Assembly (NCBI RefSeq): GCF_048773025.1
Contig: NC_133566.1
Span: forward strand, 285,501 to 349,500
Origin: Camelus bactrianus
Lineage: Eukaryota > Chordata > Mammalia > Artiodactyla > Camelidae
Length of the DNA: 64,000 bases
Reading direction: 5' to 3'
Shown: in pieces, positions 25,071-37,739 of the stretch
How positions within the stretch are numbered: the stretch's first letter is position 1
Layout: each line of letters opens with the position of its first letter
Translations under genes and position numbers: made by a program
Notes under the pieces: generated by a model
The model's database searches: none
What the model was told of the DNA's origin: nothing
Seen by the model: only the letters and a program-made list of their open reading frames with translations

Positions 25071-27734
25071 GAAAAATGGGGCCAAAAGGGGCTAAGAAAA
25101 ACGTTACTAGTTCTCTATTATAGAGGACACTGAGCAGAGAGAAGGCAGTGTCCAACCAAAGCCACAGAGGAGGGTATCAGTGAGCCCTCCCATGGCCCTG
25201 TTACTAGTTCTCTGTTACAGATGAGGACACTGAGGCACAGAGAGGGAGCAGGGCCCTGCTATAGCCTTGGCCCCACAGCCTGGGATCTTTATGACTAGCT
25301 CCATGCTGCCAGCAGGGTTGTGGGCCTGGAATGGAGGTTGAAAAAAGTCTGACCCCCAGGGCCCCTTCATACACAAAGTCAGTCTCAGGAAACACCCCTC
25401 AAGACCTACTCTACACCCCTGGGATTGGGGCCTGATTGCTGTTCCTGGAAGCTGGCTGGGCTTCCCTGTGAATTGGTCCAGGAGATGCTTGGGACAGCCA
25501 CGGGGCGCCTGAGGCTCCCTGTCCCCAGCTGAGCAGCTCTGGTCCCCTTGACTGTTCCTGGCAGAGGCCTGATGACACGAGGTGTTGGCCGGGTAGCCAG
25601 GTGTGCTGTGGAGATGAGGAAATGGGGGCAACATGCAGGTACATGCAGAGGTTCAGGTATTCACTCAACAATCATTGATTCAGGCCTTGCAGTGTGGCTG
25701 GCCTGGGCCCAGGCCTGGGTGTCCAGCAGTGAATACAGTCAACCACTTGAGCCTCCTGGGAAAGCAGTGCTCAGAGAAACGGGCCCTCAGTGCCCCCACC
25801 CTGCTCCCCATGAACAATCACACTGAGATGAGGCTGCGGCCGTGGGTCCCAGCGGAGGGTGAAGGGAGGGGGGACAACCAAGTTTGGGCACTGATCATGA
25901 GCCTGGACACTGGAACCAGATGACCTGGGCTCTGTAATCTGGGGTGGTCACCTCACCTGTCCTCTCTGTGCCTCAGTTACTTCTTCTGCAGAAATGGGTG
26001 ATAACGCCTGTCCCTGCCCCACAGATTTCCACGAGGAGTCAGTGAGCTTCTCTTTCTTAGGTGTGTAGGACAGTGTCTGGCCATGGGTCAGGATCCTGCT
26101 CACCTCACAATAGTCTGTCCCACTTTAAAATGAGAAAGCCAAGGCTAAGGGGGTTATGAGACCAGCCTGTGCTAGCCCCCTTCTCATGCTCTGCTGTCCT
26201 GGTCTCCTGCTTTTACATCATACCTCTGCCCCCATATCCACCCAGCAAAGTAGGTGCTGAGAATCTGAGCAAATCAGAGTATGAATGGAGGCACACCCTA
26301 TCCCCATCTTGGGCTCTTGGGGCGGTGGGCAGGATGGGGATATCGGGCTCCCCCAGGCTGTCCAGGAGGCCCAGCATGTCCATCACCTCATTTCCACTCA
26401 ACACGGAGTAGGTGTTTATCCAAGTGCCAGATGGCGCTGGAATAACCCTGGGTGGGTGGATGCTAGGTAGTTGTGGGAGGCAGAGTTGCCCCTGGGAGAC
26501 AGTGTCTAGGCAGCCAAGGTGCGGGGAATGAGGGTGCCCAGAAGGGGCAGAGGACAGATTCCAGCCTGGACACCACCCCCTGCTGGACCCTGAGCTGGGG
26601 TGAGAACTGGGACAAGCCAGGGCCCCGCTGGGACTCCTCATCCAACAAAGAGGTGAGGAAAGATAAGGAGAAAATGGAAGCTGACCCCACCGTGCTCCCT
26701 GTGTGAGGACACTGCTTCCAGGATCCTGGAGGTTCCTTAGAACCTTGTGAAGTGGCTGCTGTTTCCAGCCCCATGTGGGCAGAAGAACTGAGGCAGGGAG
26801 GACAGAGTGACTCAGGACAGAGCTAGGATTCGGCCAAGAGTGTGTGCTGGGCCTCTCGCTGAGAGCAGCCTCTGAGCATCATGGACTCAGGAAGTGTCTT
26901 TTCCTCCCTCTTAAGGCTTTTGGCATGTTAGGCAGGAAAGGTCCCAGTGCCCATACCCGGGCCTCTCTGGGTGATGCTGGCATGTGGGAACATGATGGTC
27001 CTGGGAAAGGAGAGAGAATGTGGGCTGGGCGTCAGGTCTGCATCAGACCCTAATGATGCCCCTAATGTTGTGTGACCTGGAAACTTTCTCTGACCTCTCT
27101 GTGCCTGGCTTTCCAGCCCTGACTCAGAGGACTGCTGTTCTTGGCACACAGTAGGACCTCAATCAGAGGAAAAAGCCAGCCCTCCCCCAGGAACCTCTCC
27201 TCTTACATGCCCAAAGCTAAGCCCATGTGCCACACATCACCAGAGCTGATACTTGACAAGCAGGGCAAGTGAAATCCAGCAACTCCTCCCTCCTGCCTGA
27301 GGCCCTTCCCTCCTCAGCGACAGTGGCTCAGAGCAGGTCTCTGCATTCCAGAAGTCTGAACTGAGCCTTGTGACCTGGAGGAGTTCCTGTTCCACACAAC
27401 TTGGTTTCCAGGTCCTTCCAACAAGACACAAGAGCACCTGCTCAGTGTCTTAGCTGCAAGGTCCTCCGTTTGCAAATTGCCCTATCACATCCGGGCTAGA
27501 AGAAGTGAGTTCCAGAGCACATGACCTACCAAATGATGACTTCAGAGAAGCATCCCTGCCCACACTACACTCTTCAGAGCCCACCTTCTAAAAGAAGGGG
27601 TAGTGACCCACAATTGTGCACAGTTTTATCAGAACACAGCTCTCACCCACCCACCATTGGAAAAACATGAGAAGCAGAGATTCCCAAGTGCCTGGACCCC
27701 TTTCATCCAGAAAACAGTGGTCAGGGTAACAGAC

Positions 27735-28830
27735 AGAAGGGGAGAAAGTACTTTCAGACTATATATCAGATAAGGGGTCAACACCCAAAACATATAAAGA
27801 ACTCTTACAGTTCAACAGCAAAAAACAAGCAATCTAATTTAAAAACTGGGCAGAGGAACTGAATAGACATTTTTCCAAAGAAGGCACACAGATGGCCAAC
27901 AGGTACATGAAAAGGCGCTCAACATCACTCATCATCAAGGAAATGCAAATCAAAACCACAGTGAGATACCCCCTCCCACCTTTCAGGATGGCTGTCATCA
28001 AAATACAAGAGATAACAAGTGCTGGCGGGGGTGTGGAGAAAAGGGAAACTTGTGCAATGTTGGTGGGAATGTAAACTGGTGCCGTCACTCTGGAAAAGAG
28101 TAAGGAGGCTCCCCCAAAATTTAAAATTAGAACTTCCATATGATCCAGCAAGTGCACTGCTGGGAATATATCCAAAGGAAATGAAATCACTATGTCAATG
28201 AGACAACTTCACTCTCATGTTCACTGTATCATTATTTACAATAACCAAGATATGTAAACAACCTAAGTGTCCGTCAACAGATGAATGGATACAGAAAACG
28301 TGATGCATATATATGTATATATAATGGAATCTTATTCAGACATTAAAAAAATGAAATCCTACCATTTGTGACAACTTGGATGGTCCTTCAGGGTATTATG
28401 CTAAGTGAAATAAATAAGACAGAGAAAGACAAATACCTATGATCTCATTTATATGGGAAATCTACAAAATAAACCGAAACCCATAGAAACAGAGATCAGG
28501 CTGGTGGTTGCCAGAGGTGAGTCAGGGGGTGATTGAAATTGGAGAAGATAATCAAAATGTACAAACTTCCAGTTAGAAGATAAATCTTGGGGACATAATG
28601 CACTGCAAGGTGACTGTAGTTAACAACACTACGTTGTGCATTTGATAGTTGTTAAGAGAGTACCTCTTAAAATTTCTCATCACAAGGAAAACAGTTGTGA
28701 CTATGGGTGATGACAGACGTCAACTAAACTTAATGCAGTGATCATCTCACAATATGAACATGTAACAAATCATTATGCTGCACACCTGTAGCCAACAAAG
28801 TTATGTGACAATTGTATCTCAGGAATACTT
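27735..28830 (+). mobile_element. 5'-truncated LINE-1: ORF2 C-terminal part and 3'UTR
   Basis: Begins near 'cagactatatatcagataag', then passes the standard late ORF2 landmarks: 'cagaggaactgaatagaca', 'caggtacatgaaaaggc', 'caaatcaaaaccacagtgag' and 'gtggagaaaagggaaac'. A 3'UTR of the L1MA-like kind ends with 'gctgcacacctgtagcc' and 'gtgacaattgtatctcag' at about 28830. No frame is open over the full ORF2 part. It is older than the L1s at 13-22 kb. Confidence 0.85.
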
Positions 28831-31800
28831 ATCCCAGGAAGCGGGGGTGCGTGCCTGGACTACCTACTGCAGGAGCTGTCTTTGCCCTCCAACAGCAGAG
28901 GGTGGTAGTTGTGACAGGGACTGTAGGTCCCTCAAAGCCTAGAATGTTTATTGTCTGGACCTTCACAGGGAGAGTGTGCAGACCCTGCCCCAGAAGACGG
29001 TGGTCATGGCAGCAACAACGGCCTGCCTGTGTGCAGGCTCAACCAAGACAGCTCCTGTGCTCTGCTGTCACCGCACTTACTTCCCTCCACACCCTCAGAG
29101 AGACTTCAATGTTCCCATTTTACACATGAGAAAACTGAGGCTCATTTGCTTTGAATTATTGACCAATTGGTGGGGGAAGCTTTGAAACCCAGTGTTCTGA
29201 TTTCAAAGCCACATCTCAGTCCTGATTTTTAGAAGGTGGAGTTCCAGACACTGGGGACCCTCCACCTTCCTCACTTGTAGTCATACTCCAGGGCTGCCAC
29301 CCCTGAGGCGTCTGAGTGAACACATTTAATCCGCTTACTCTGCACCAGCTGAGCCCTTGGATGCCAGTCTGCTGTAGCTGCCTGACACCAGCTGAGGTTT
29401 TACAAGTGAACCATCACCCCCTGCCAGCCCACCTGCCCTGCCATGTGGGGCAGACCCCTCCTAGCCTGATCATTCTAAACCCTTAGCTCACACATTTGCA
29501 AAACTGCATCAAAAGGGCCCTACTCCCTGTGTGGAGGTATCGACAAGGGGAAGGGAGGGGAGTTTGGGGTGACCCCTTACTCTGAAGGTGACACATGACA
29601 GGGACATGTTCATGTCCATAATGGCACTCAATTTGAAGCTAAGAACATGGTCACAGCGAGGGGTAAAAACTGAGAAGCTACAAGGCTGCTGAGAAAGGGG
29701 CTTGACTATTGAATTGCAAATGTGTAATTTAATTTAAAAATTAGCCCCCTGGGTAATAAGAATTTTCCGCTAAGGCCAGAATTGGCCACGTGACCCCTTG
29801 GCACCCCTCAATTCCAGGATGTAATCATCTGAGGATGGAGGGGGCTTAAATTGGGGTGTTGTCCTCTCAGTCATGGTGCACCTGCCCACGTGTGCACCCA
29901 TGAACTGCAGTACTCACACATCAAGTCACCTCTCATGCCCTGCCAAGGAGGTCCAGGTCATAAGGAAGGGATGACAGACTGTGAGGTCACACGTGTGCCC
30001 CTGCAGGGGTGAATGTTGTATAGGGCAGAGCCCCCCCACTCTCACCTCCAGGAGAGGTGCTGGAGGGAGCAGGACTCCTGAGCCCTTAGGCTTAGAAAGC
30101 ATCCTGGCTGAGGCTGGGGATGCTGTCCACTCTGAAGTCATAGGTCAGATGGTAGATTAGGGTCCCACCCCCACATCCCACCAGTGAGACCGTCTAGTCT
30201 GTCTTCTCTGTAGAGTGGAACCCAGTCACCCTCACCCTCAGAAGTGGGGGCAGCCTGTGTAAATTACAACACAAATCCCTGGGCTGTTTCAGGTGCCCGG
30301 GGGTGTCCAGCCCCCTAGGCTGGGAAGGTGGGAGAGGAGAGGTGTGGGTTAGCAGGTGTGAAAGCAGAGCTGAGACTTGGCTGAGTGCATGCACTCTAAT
30401 ATCCAGGAACTGGGACCTGCCACTAGCAAATCTGTTCACTGAGACCATGTGTACTCTCCCTTGTCATTTACAATCCCCTGTTTGAACAGAGGCTTCTGGA
30501 GTCTATTAGCCACATTGTTGCCTGTCAGCACACTGTTGCAGTTCCAGGGTCTCCATTTATCCAGCTTGAAGGAATAGTCAAAATTTTTCTTAAAACCGGT
30601 GACAGAAAACCAAAGTGGCTTAAAGAAGCAAACAGGGCAGGAGAGAATGACTTACTTAATGGAGACATCCACAGGGAGACAGCTTCAGGCAGGGCTGTAC
30701 CTGGTGCTCAGTGACATAAGCAGAAGTCATCCTTCCCCACCTCTGGGCTCTGCCACTGGTGTCATCTTCACATGGCTCTGCCTTTATGAAAGCAAGAGAG
30801 TCACCAACTGCCACAGGTTGACATCACCACCCCTCAACTCCCAACTGAAATAGAACTTCTCTTCTCCCAGGATTCCAGTAACAAGGCCTAACCTACATGG
30901 AGACTGATTGGGCTGGTGCCCAGCCCTGAGCCAATCACAGTGGCCAGGGAAGATGGAAAATGCTGATTGGCCAGGTCGAGGCCATGTGACCATCCTCTCC
31001 AGGAAACCTGTGAGCTGTTCACCTGTTTCCAGGTTGGAAGAGTGTGATGTCTCCCAGAGGATCCTGCTATTAGCACAACCTGCAGGTGGCACAACGATCT
31101 GGAATGAGCCTGTCTGCTTGGTGACAAGTGACAGGTCACTTAGTGGTTCCTTGCTTCAGGGAGGGAGGCATGACCACACAGTATTGGGGCTTCAGGGCCA
31201 GAATGTAGTAGAAAAGCCTCCCAGTCTCCTAAAAGGTGGGAAAGTGAGCAGTGACACTGGAAAGGCACTCATCTCTGTGGCCCTTAGCTTTCTCCATGTT
31301 ACAGTGGAGAGTGAAGTGCTGCCCCTGACAGACCACTTCCCTGCTGGGAGGCCTTTGCAACAGGTGGAGAGTGCTTGGAAAAGCCCACTTATTCTGAGGA
31401 ACTGTTATTGCTCCTGGTGGGATTATTATTTTCATGTCACTTGTGAGGTGGGCCCTGAGGGGTCCCTGATCTGGGGGCACAGACACCCACAGAAACTTGG
31501 CCCAGTATTGCTGTTCAATCAACAATGACTTACCGAGCACCTACTGTGTGTCAGTTTCCCAGGGTAGAGCAATGATATTGACAGCACAGGCCCCTGTCTC
31601 ACCTCATCTCTGCATCCCAGGTGGGGTCACCAGAGTGGGAGTTCAGGAAGCAGGGGATATGGCCGAAGCCTTGTGGGAACCCCTGCATTTTTCTCTGTGA
31701 TGAGGGCACTAGCAGCACACCGATTGTGGGACTCGGTACCCACAGGACCTAGCATTGATGGGTAAAGGAGAGGGGCATTTCTACAAGCCCATCCTCACTA

Positions 31801-33559
31801 ACCCCAGGCTCCGTAGGGCAGCTCCACTCTGCTCAAACCCAGGAGGCATCTTCCGCCATCCTGATCACCCTATGGTAATACTCCCCACTCAGATGCAATT
31901 TTCCGTGTGGCAGCTACACTCAGAATATGTGTTTGTTTCTCTCCCATGTGGTTAAGTGGACTTCAGATGCGTGATAGTGCTGGAGTGGCTAAGCCTCTGG
32001 GCAGATTGCTGGGTGACCCGCGGACCTTGCTGCACATGGTGAGCTCCCTTCTGCCAACCAATGGGCCAGGTCCCACCACTTTTCTGTCTGTTCTACCTCA
32101 CTTAATCTGCACAGAAACTCTGTGCAGGATATCCTGTTATCCCCCATCTCTGCTGACCTTGGGTGGACAAAGCTTGGGTTTGAGAAAGTTGCCCAGGTCA
32201 CATAGTTGACAAATGGGGAGCTGGGGATTTGCACCCTGGTCCCAGGGGTCTGGATCATGGAAAGGCCTGGGTGGAGCAGCTTATTGCAAAGGTAAGTCCT
32301 GCCCAAGACCTTAACATGAAAGCCCACCCACCAGCACATCTAGCAGAGTCAGCATTTCCTGGACCAGATGGACAGAACCTCAAAACTTCTTTGAAAACAC
32401 AGAAAGGCCACAGGCCAGGGAAGGATAAGGCCAAGGGTGTTTTCATTGGGGAGAGTGAAGGACAAGTGTGAAGACACACAGCACTCCCAGCAGCCTTCAT
32501 GGCAGAGCCTGCCACTGGATGAGCATCTACCGTGACTACCTACCATAACCCTGTGAGGTTCATGCCTGTACAACCCTGCCTGTGAGAAGAGAAAAGTGAA
32601 GCTCAGGAGGTGTGGGAACGTTCCAAAGACAAACAGATAAGGTGGGATCATCACCACCATGCTGTGCTGGGACAGGCAGTCACCTGTCACACTGCTCATG
32701 CATGACCTGCTGGGAGTAGTGAAGGCCTGATAGGAGCACAGGAACACTGTGTTGAAGGTGATGTTTCTACCTGGAAGAGCTGGTACCGGGGACTCTAGCT
32801 GATTCTTCATTGTGCCTGCTTTGAGTGTCAGCATGTTGCAGCCTCATGTAGGGGAAGGGCTGTCTCCTTTCCACACTGGTGCACAAGGAAGAACATGTAC
32901 ACACTGGCATCACCATAGACCACCGGCAGGATCAGCATCTGGAGCTCAGAGCAGAAACTGCCAACACCTCAGGAACTGGTGCAAGAGGAGGACCTGAGTG
33001 CCCCCCTGAAATATTTCTAGTTTTAAAAACATACTTAATTAGGGGGAAGTGATAAACAGTTGATCCCTTCAAAATATTCTGTTATCCAAGGAACAGTAGC
33101 ACCTCAGCATTGTAAGAGGATTAACTCAGTCGTCAATAACCATCACTATAGGTATGAGAAAACAGAGTGTTAGGAGTTACAAAAGGGTCTCAAGATCATG
33201 CAGGTCAGAACTGAGAACCGTCCAAAGCATGTGCTGCATGATAGCCTCTCTAAGCTACCTGAGGCTTGGTCTGCTCCTGACACAGGGCAGATGGTTCTGA
33301 GAAAACCACACTCCTCAGGGGACCCCAGGGAGTTGACAGAGTTGAGTTTGGGTTCCTGATCATCTTCTAAGTCTGGAATTTTGAGATTCTTCTGCACCTG
33401 TTCTTCCTCCAGAACGGAATCTGATTCAGGCGGGATTCCAAGGACTGAGGCATGTGTCAGTCAAGACAGCAGACATGGCTGGATGACAGCATCACCAGTG
33501 CCATCAACAAAGAGGCCAGGGCACTGAGATTTCCAGTGATTTAGCATCCTGTCTGGGAG
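28831..33559. other. GC-richer DNA without a recognised gene; MIR fragments
   Basis: No exon of a known family was found. MIR-like pieces lie at about 29085-29230 (reads as reversed MIR), 32095-32230 and 33130-33215. An L2-like phrase 'gagcacctactgtgtgtcag' sits near 31535. The longest open frame here (30908-31528, 206 codons) overlaps an old interspersed repeat and is rejected as a gene. Confidence 0.55.
30585..31130. repeat. Old interspersed repeat, family not assigned
   Basis: The combination 'ggcttaaagaagcaaacagg', 'gagccaatcacagtggcca' and 'gctgattggccagg' is a pattern I associate with a medium-reiterated mammalian repeat, but I cannot name its family securely. It explains the chance open frames on both strands in this interval. 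Confidence 0.4.
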
Positions 33560-33589
33560 GGGTCATGTGTTCTACAGTGAGTTCTGAGT

Positions 33590-34020
33590 ATCCTCCACTG
33601 CCCTCGAGGACCTGCAGGGGGCGCCGAAGCCAGGGTGTCTTAGGTGGTGGTGCACATGCGCAGTCCGCGTCAGCAGCCAGCGTCTTCCCTGGGGATGGAG
33701 CTTGTTTTCCTCAGGAAGGAGCGGGGGGCGCCATGGAGGCTCCGGGACAGCGCTGCCTGCGTGTCCGCGGGAGGACACTCCCCGCCCGCTGTCTGAAGTT
33801 ATGCCGGTTTCCCACGGCCTGAGCTGGCTTCCTGCCGGGGTGTGTGTGGACCTGACCGAGCTGGGGCCCCAGCCGGACAGGAGGGGACGGGTGCGCTGGC
33901 GGGCCCGCTTCGACTATTCTCCCCCGCCGGAAGCTGGTGAGTGCCCGTGTCCATCCGGGCCGCGGGCTGTTCGCGCCCCTGGTCCTCACCTCCCGGGTCC
34001 CCCTTCCCCCGTGTGAACGG
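33590..34020 (+). promoter_or_regulatory. CpG island, likely promoter
   Basis: CpG density rises sharply over about 430 bp inside CpG-poor surroundings, with many GGCGCC, CGCG and CCGG runs. An NRF1-like motif (cacatgcgcagtccgc) lies near 33652-33667. A strong splice-donor match (ctg/gtgagtgcc) follows at 33937. This is the usual architecture of a mammalian housekeeping-type promoter with its first exon on the plus strand. Downstream exons were not recognised before the L1-rich region. Confidence 0.65.
33801..33936 (+). CDS. Candidate first coding exon, unknown gene
   Basis: From ATG at 33801 an open frame reads MPVSHGLSWLPAGVCVDLTE, continues through an arginine-rich part, and ends RARFDYSPPPEAG at the donor site 33937. 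Read past the donor, the frame runs on to 34016. An earlier ATG at 33733 opens a short frame that stops at 33822. The protein is not one I recognise, and the island could equally be a noncoding first exon or a duplicated promoter like the HTT one at 56.8 kb. The start choice is uncertain. Confidence 0.3.
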
Positions 34021-34029
34021 AGGTGTGTA

Positions 34030-35260
34030 CACCAAGGGTCAGGAGTGGGGACGCGGGTGTAATGAGAAAGGGTCTGAGAAAGTACTGAAAGATTTAAAGA
34101 GAAGTGTGTAGAAACACATTATGTTAACTTTTATATTTTAAGTGTGTCAAAGTCAGAGTTTATCATGCTTTTACTTTCTTGTCTTTAAAGGAATGCAATC
34201 ATTTATTTTATACTTAAAATATGCTTCTCAGCTTATCTCGTTTTCAAGTCAAAATACTGCCAGGGTTGACATTTTCTCATAATATAGTGACAGTCTTAAA
34301 CATGTGTGAATATAAACTCATTGAAAAAATCTTGCAGCATTCCAGGGCGAGTAGTCTTGTTAAAAATAATATCCAGGCCATTACTAAATTATTACAAAAA
34401 TATAAATTTTTTTTGAATCACTTTTAGAAGTTCCACACACAGTGGTATTTTTAAACCATCAACCCCTGCATAGTACTTAAGACCATTTAAGATGAAATAT
34501 ATTCAAACCTTAAACTTTAGAATGCCCAAAAGGCAGGATAATGGCTGCTTTTTCATTGCAAATACATTTTTTCTTCATAAGTGCAAAATACGAAGGTATT
34601 CAGCTAAATTTTGTATATCTTTATTCAAAAGGTGAAATTAGAATATAATCTCCTTATTTTTTATTTTAAGCCTATTTCCCATAAAAAAAAATGGTATTTT
34701 TATCTGTAGGATCTTAATTGTCCATTCATTTGTTTTTTCTTTTAGTTTCTTTAACAGAGAGTGCATTCTTGTGTCTTGTTTGAGTTTTTAATTCTAACCT
34801 ATTCCAAGTGACTTTCTGACACTGATAGTAAATAAGGGGAGAGGCCTCATAGTAACTGTGCATCTTTTCATGTAGTCAGGTTTTTTTTTTTTGGATAACT
34901 TTTTTTTCACAATTTCCACTTGGTTCACAATATTATCCTATTATGACAACTCAATAAAAAATTGTAATCGGTTTACACCAAGACACTTATGTCAGCACAG
35001 TGCTTTTGCTGATATGATTTTACATTAGATTATAATATAATATTTTATTTGATTTACATATATACTAATACATATTTTATATATGTACATACATATGTAT
35101 ATCTGCTAAATGCCATTAATTTGCATGGGGTGGTAACTGATAACATGAGATCTTTCTGACCATTGGCTATTCTTATGTGTGTCTAATGTACTTCTTTGAA
35201 CAGATACTAGAATATTACACCTCTCACTATACAGTATTTTAAAGGTTATATTTTATTTTA
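34030..35260. other. AT-rich sequence, nothing recognised
   Basis: Composition falls abruptly after the CpG island. The stretch contains A/T runs and a TA-rich segment near 35040-35100. No exon or well-supported transposon is visible. Confidence 0.5.
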
Positions 35261-35261
35261 C

Positions 35262-37662
35262 TTATTTTTAAACATTTTTTATTGAGTAATAATCATTTTA
35301 CAATGTTATGACAAATTCCAGTGTAGAGCACAATTTTTCAGTTATACATGAACGTACATATATTCATTGTCACTTTTTTTTTGCTGTGAGTTACCACAAG
35401 ATCTTGCATATATTTAAGATTCCACACATGAGTGATCTTATATGGTATTCCCCTTTCTCTTTCTGTTCTGCTCCACCTAGAATAATATTCTCCAGGAGCA
35501 TCCATGCCTCTGCAAATGGCGTTATGTTGTCAGTTTTTGTGGCTGAATAGTATCCCATCATATAAATATCACACATCTTTATCCAGTCATCTGTTGATGG
35601 ACATTTTAGGCTGTTTCCACGTATTAGCTGTTGTAAATAGTGTAGAGAAATCAGCTGAAAACCTTATGGGGGTTCCTTTGTCACTCACTCTTTTTTTTTC
35701 TCTTGCTTACTTTAGGATCATTTCTTTATCCTTGACTCTGGCCATCTTGATTAGGATATGCCTTGGTGTGGGTCTGTTTGGGTTCTTCCTGTTTGGGACC
35801 CTCTGAGCCTCCTGTGCTTGGATATCTGATTCCTTCTTTAGTTTTGGGAAGTTTTCAGTCATGAGTTCTTCCAATACCTTTTCAATCTCCCTTGTTCTTT
35901 CTTCCCCTTCTGGACCTCCTATTATGCATAGATTGGCACACTTTATATTACCCCATAGGTCCCATATATTGTTTTCATTGTTTTTTATTTGTTTTTCTCT
36001 CAGCTGTTCTGATTGGGTGCTTCCTGTTGTCCTGTCTTCTAGGTCACTTATTTGTTCCTCTGCATTTTCTAGTCTGCTTTGCAAGGCCTTTAGGTCAGCT
36101 CTCATCTCAGCCAATGAGTTTACTAGTTCTACTTGGTTCTTCTTTATAGCTTCTATTTCATTTTTGACATATTTTATATCTCTAAACACTATTTCTTTTA
36201 GTTCCTTCAGTACTTTGATCACTTTTTTGTTGAAATCTTGATCTAGTAGGCCATCAGTCTATTTCCTTGATCATGCTTTCAGGGGATTTCTCTTGATCTT
36301 TTAATTGGGAGTGGTTTCTCTGCTTCTTCATATTGCTCATATCTCTCTGGAACCGTGGCTTAAGGAGTATCAGTTTCCTACTTATCCTGGAGATGGTGTG
36401 CCCTTAATGATTTTATTGAGAGGTCTTTCTGTCTTCACCGTGCTTTGTGAACTCAGCTTGCTGTTTCCATAGGCCTTCTGTTGGTGCCCTCATCTGTGCT
36501 GCTCCCAGTGGCTGTTGGCTAGCAGATTGCGCCCCCTCCTAACCCAAGGTCAGGAGCTGAGCTCTTAGCTGGTGGGCGGGGAGGTCACTCCCCCTCCCGA
36601 TGCCACAGTCAGATACTGTGCTTGGGGAGAGGCAGGTGGGCAGAACACACCCCCTCCCATCACTGTGGTCAGGTGCTGTGTTCCTGCCAGGAAGGTGGGT
36701 GGCTGCCCACCTGCCCTCTCCTGGTGCTGGTCGCTCTGCTGCTCTGTGCAGCTGCCTGCTTTGCCTCGGATAGGCGGTCTATAGGTGGGCTCGGGGAAGA
36801 CCGCGGAACAGCCCTGCCTACGCTCTGTGCCAAATCTGAGCTCCTTGCTTCTCTTGGCAGCACACGTTCTCTGAGGTGTCAGCGTAGAAAGATCCTCTCT
36901 GCCTCGGGCTATAAACAAGTCTCAGTCCTGCCTAGGAGGTTGTGGAGCCCCCACGTGCAGATTCAGGTCTCAGCCCCACCCCCACCCGGGCACTATGCAC
37001 AGAAGGTAGCTGTGGCTGAGCCCTGCCTCTCTTCTTGCAAGATGTGCCAGTAATGGCACAGGTCTGAGGAGACAAAGGCTACAGCACCCCTCCCCCCAGG
37101 GCACATCAGCTGCTTTGCTTTGTTTTTTCTTTAATTTAATGGGGGACCGAGGTTCTGCTCCGTATCCCCTCCCAGCCATGGTGCACAGCACCTTGCAGTA
37201 CCCCATATCTCCCTCAGTGCAGCTGCCCCAGTCCTCTGCCCAGCTTGGGCAAACTGTCCTGGCCCCAGCTGCTGGCTTTTGTCTCGGGCTGGGTGTCGTG
37301 GGGACCCTTTGTGCCCATTTAACTCAGTTCTGTCGGTCAAGGGGTGCTCAGGGCAGATCTGAGCCTCGGAGGCTCCCCCTCCATCCTGTTGGCCTCTCCA
37401 TTGGAGGAGGGAGATTGAGTGAATGAGCGCCAGTCCTCCTTTGCTGCTCCCTCCCAACAGGATTGCACTGTTTTGCTTTTTCTTCTTTTTTCCTTTTCTC
37501 CTACCAGATTTTTGGTGTATTCGTCTTTTGAAGAAGGTGATGTTGTCGGAGTTCTGCAGGTGCTCTGGTGGCTGCGTAGGTCCATAGATGTGAGTTTTGG
37601 TGTATTTGTGGGAGAGGGTAAGCTATAAGCGTCCTACTCTGCCATCTTGCTTCTCCTAAATA
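35262..37662 (-). mobile_element. LINE-1 on the minus strand, internally deleted (5'UTR + ORF1 joined to 3' end)
   Basis: Read on the minus strand: 5' end near 37662 (agaagcaagatggcagagta), 5'UTR to about 36332, ORF1 ATG at 36331. ORF1 runs to about 35645, then jumps to the last part of ORF2 plus 3'UTR (ctatttacaacagctaatac) and ends at about 35262 with an A-rich tail. Nearly all of ORF2 is missing. Flanks 'attttaaaggttat' (about 35230) and 'ctttttaaggctatt' (about 37666) may be a diverged target-site duplication. Confidence 0.85.
35707..36331 (-). pseudogene. L1 ORF1 fragment, minus strand
   Basis: Starts MKKQRNHSQLKDQEKSP at 36331. A frame shift occurs about 25 codons in. From 36222 a clean 171-codon frame encodes the coiled-coil part (heptads through NSLAEMRADLKALQSRLENA) and the start of the RRM (NLCIIGGPEGEE). 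It stops at 35707 after EMILK, before the normal C-terminal domain is complete. This is the best preserved L1 ORF1 in the window. Confidence 0.85.
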
Positions 37663-37739
37663 TGCTTTTTAAGGCTATTTTCTCAATTTATTTGGCTTCT
37701 CTAAATTTCATCAGAAAGATGTTGATTTCCTCCCCAATA

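Larger units (their letters stand above)
22206..27730. other. GC-richer old DNA without a recognised gene; MIR and L2 fragments
   Basis: After the L1 tail the composition shifts to GC-rich, with no long open frame that resembles a protein family. Ancient repeats are visible: MIR-like pieces at about 22990-23070, 25100-25270, 25900-26080 and 27000-27150, each with phrases such as 'cacagtagg' and 'ctctgtgcctcag'. ORFs of up to 176 codons on both strands overlap these repeats and lack coding character. Confidence 0.6.

Noticed and set aside
30908-31528. 206-codon open frame on the plus strand
   Set aside because: It overlaps an old interspersed repeat (paired 'ccaatcacagtggcca' and 'gattggcc' text), shows no protein-family resemblance and has overlapping open frames on the other strand.
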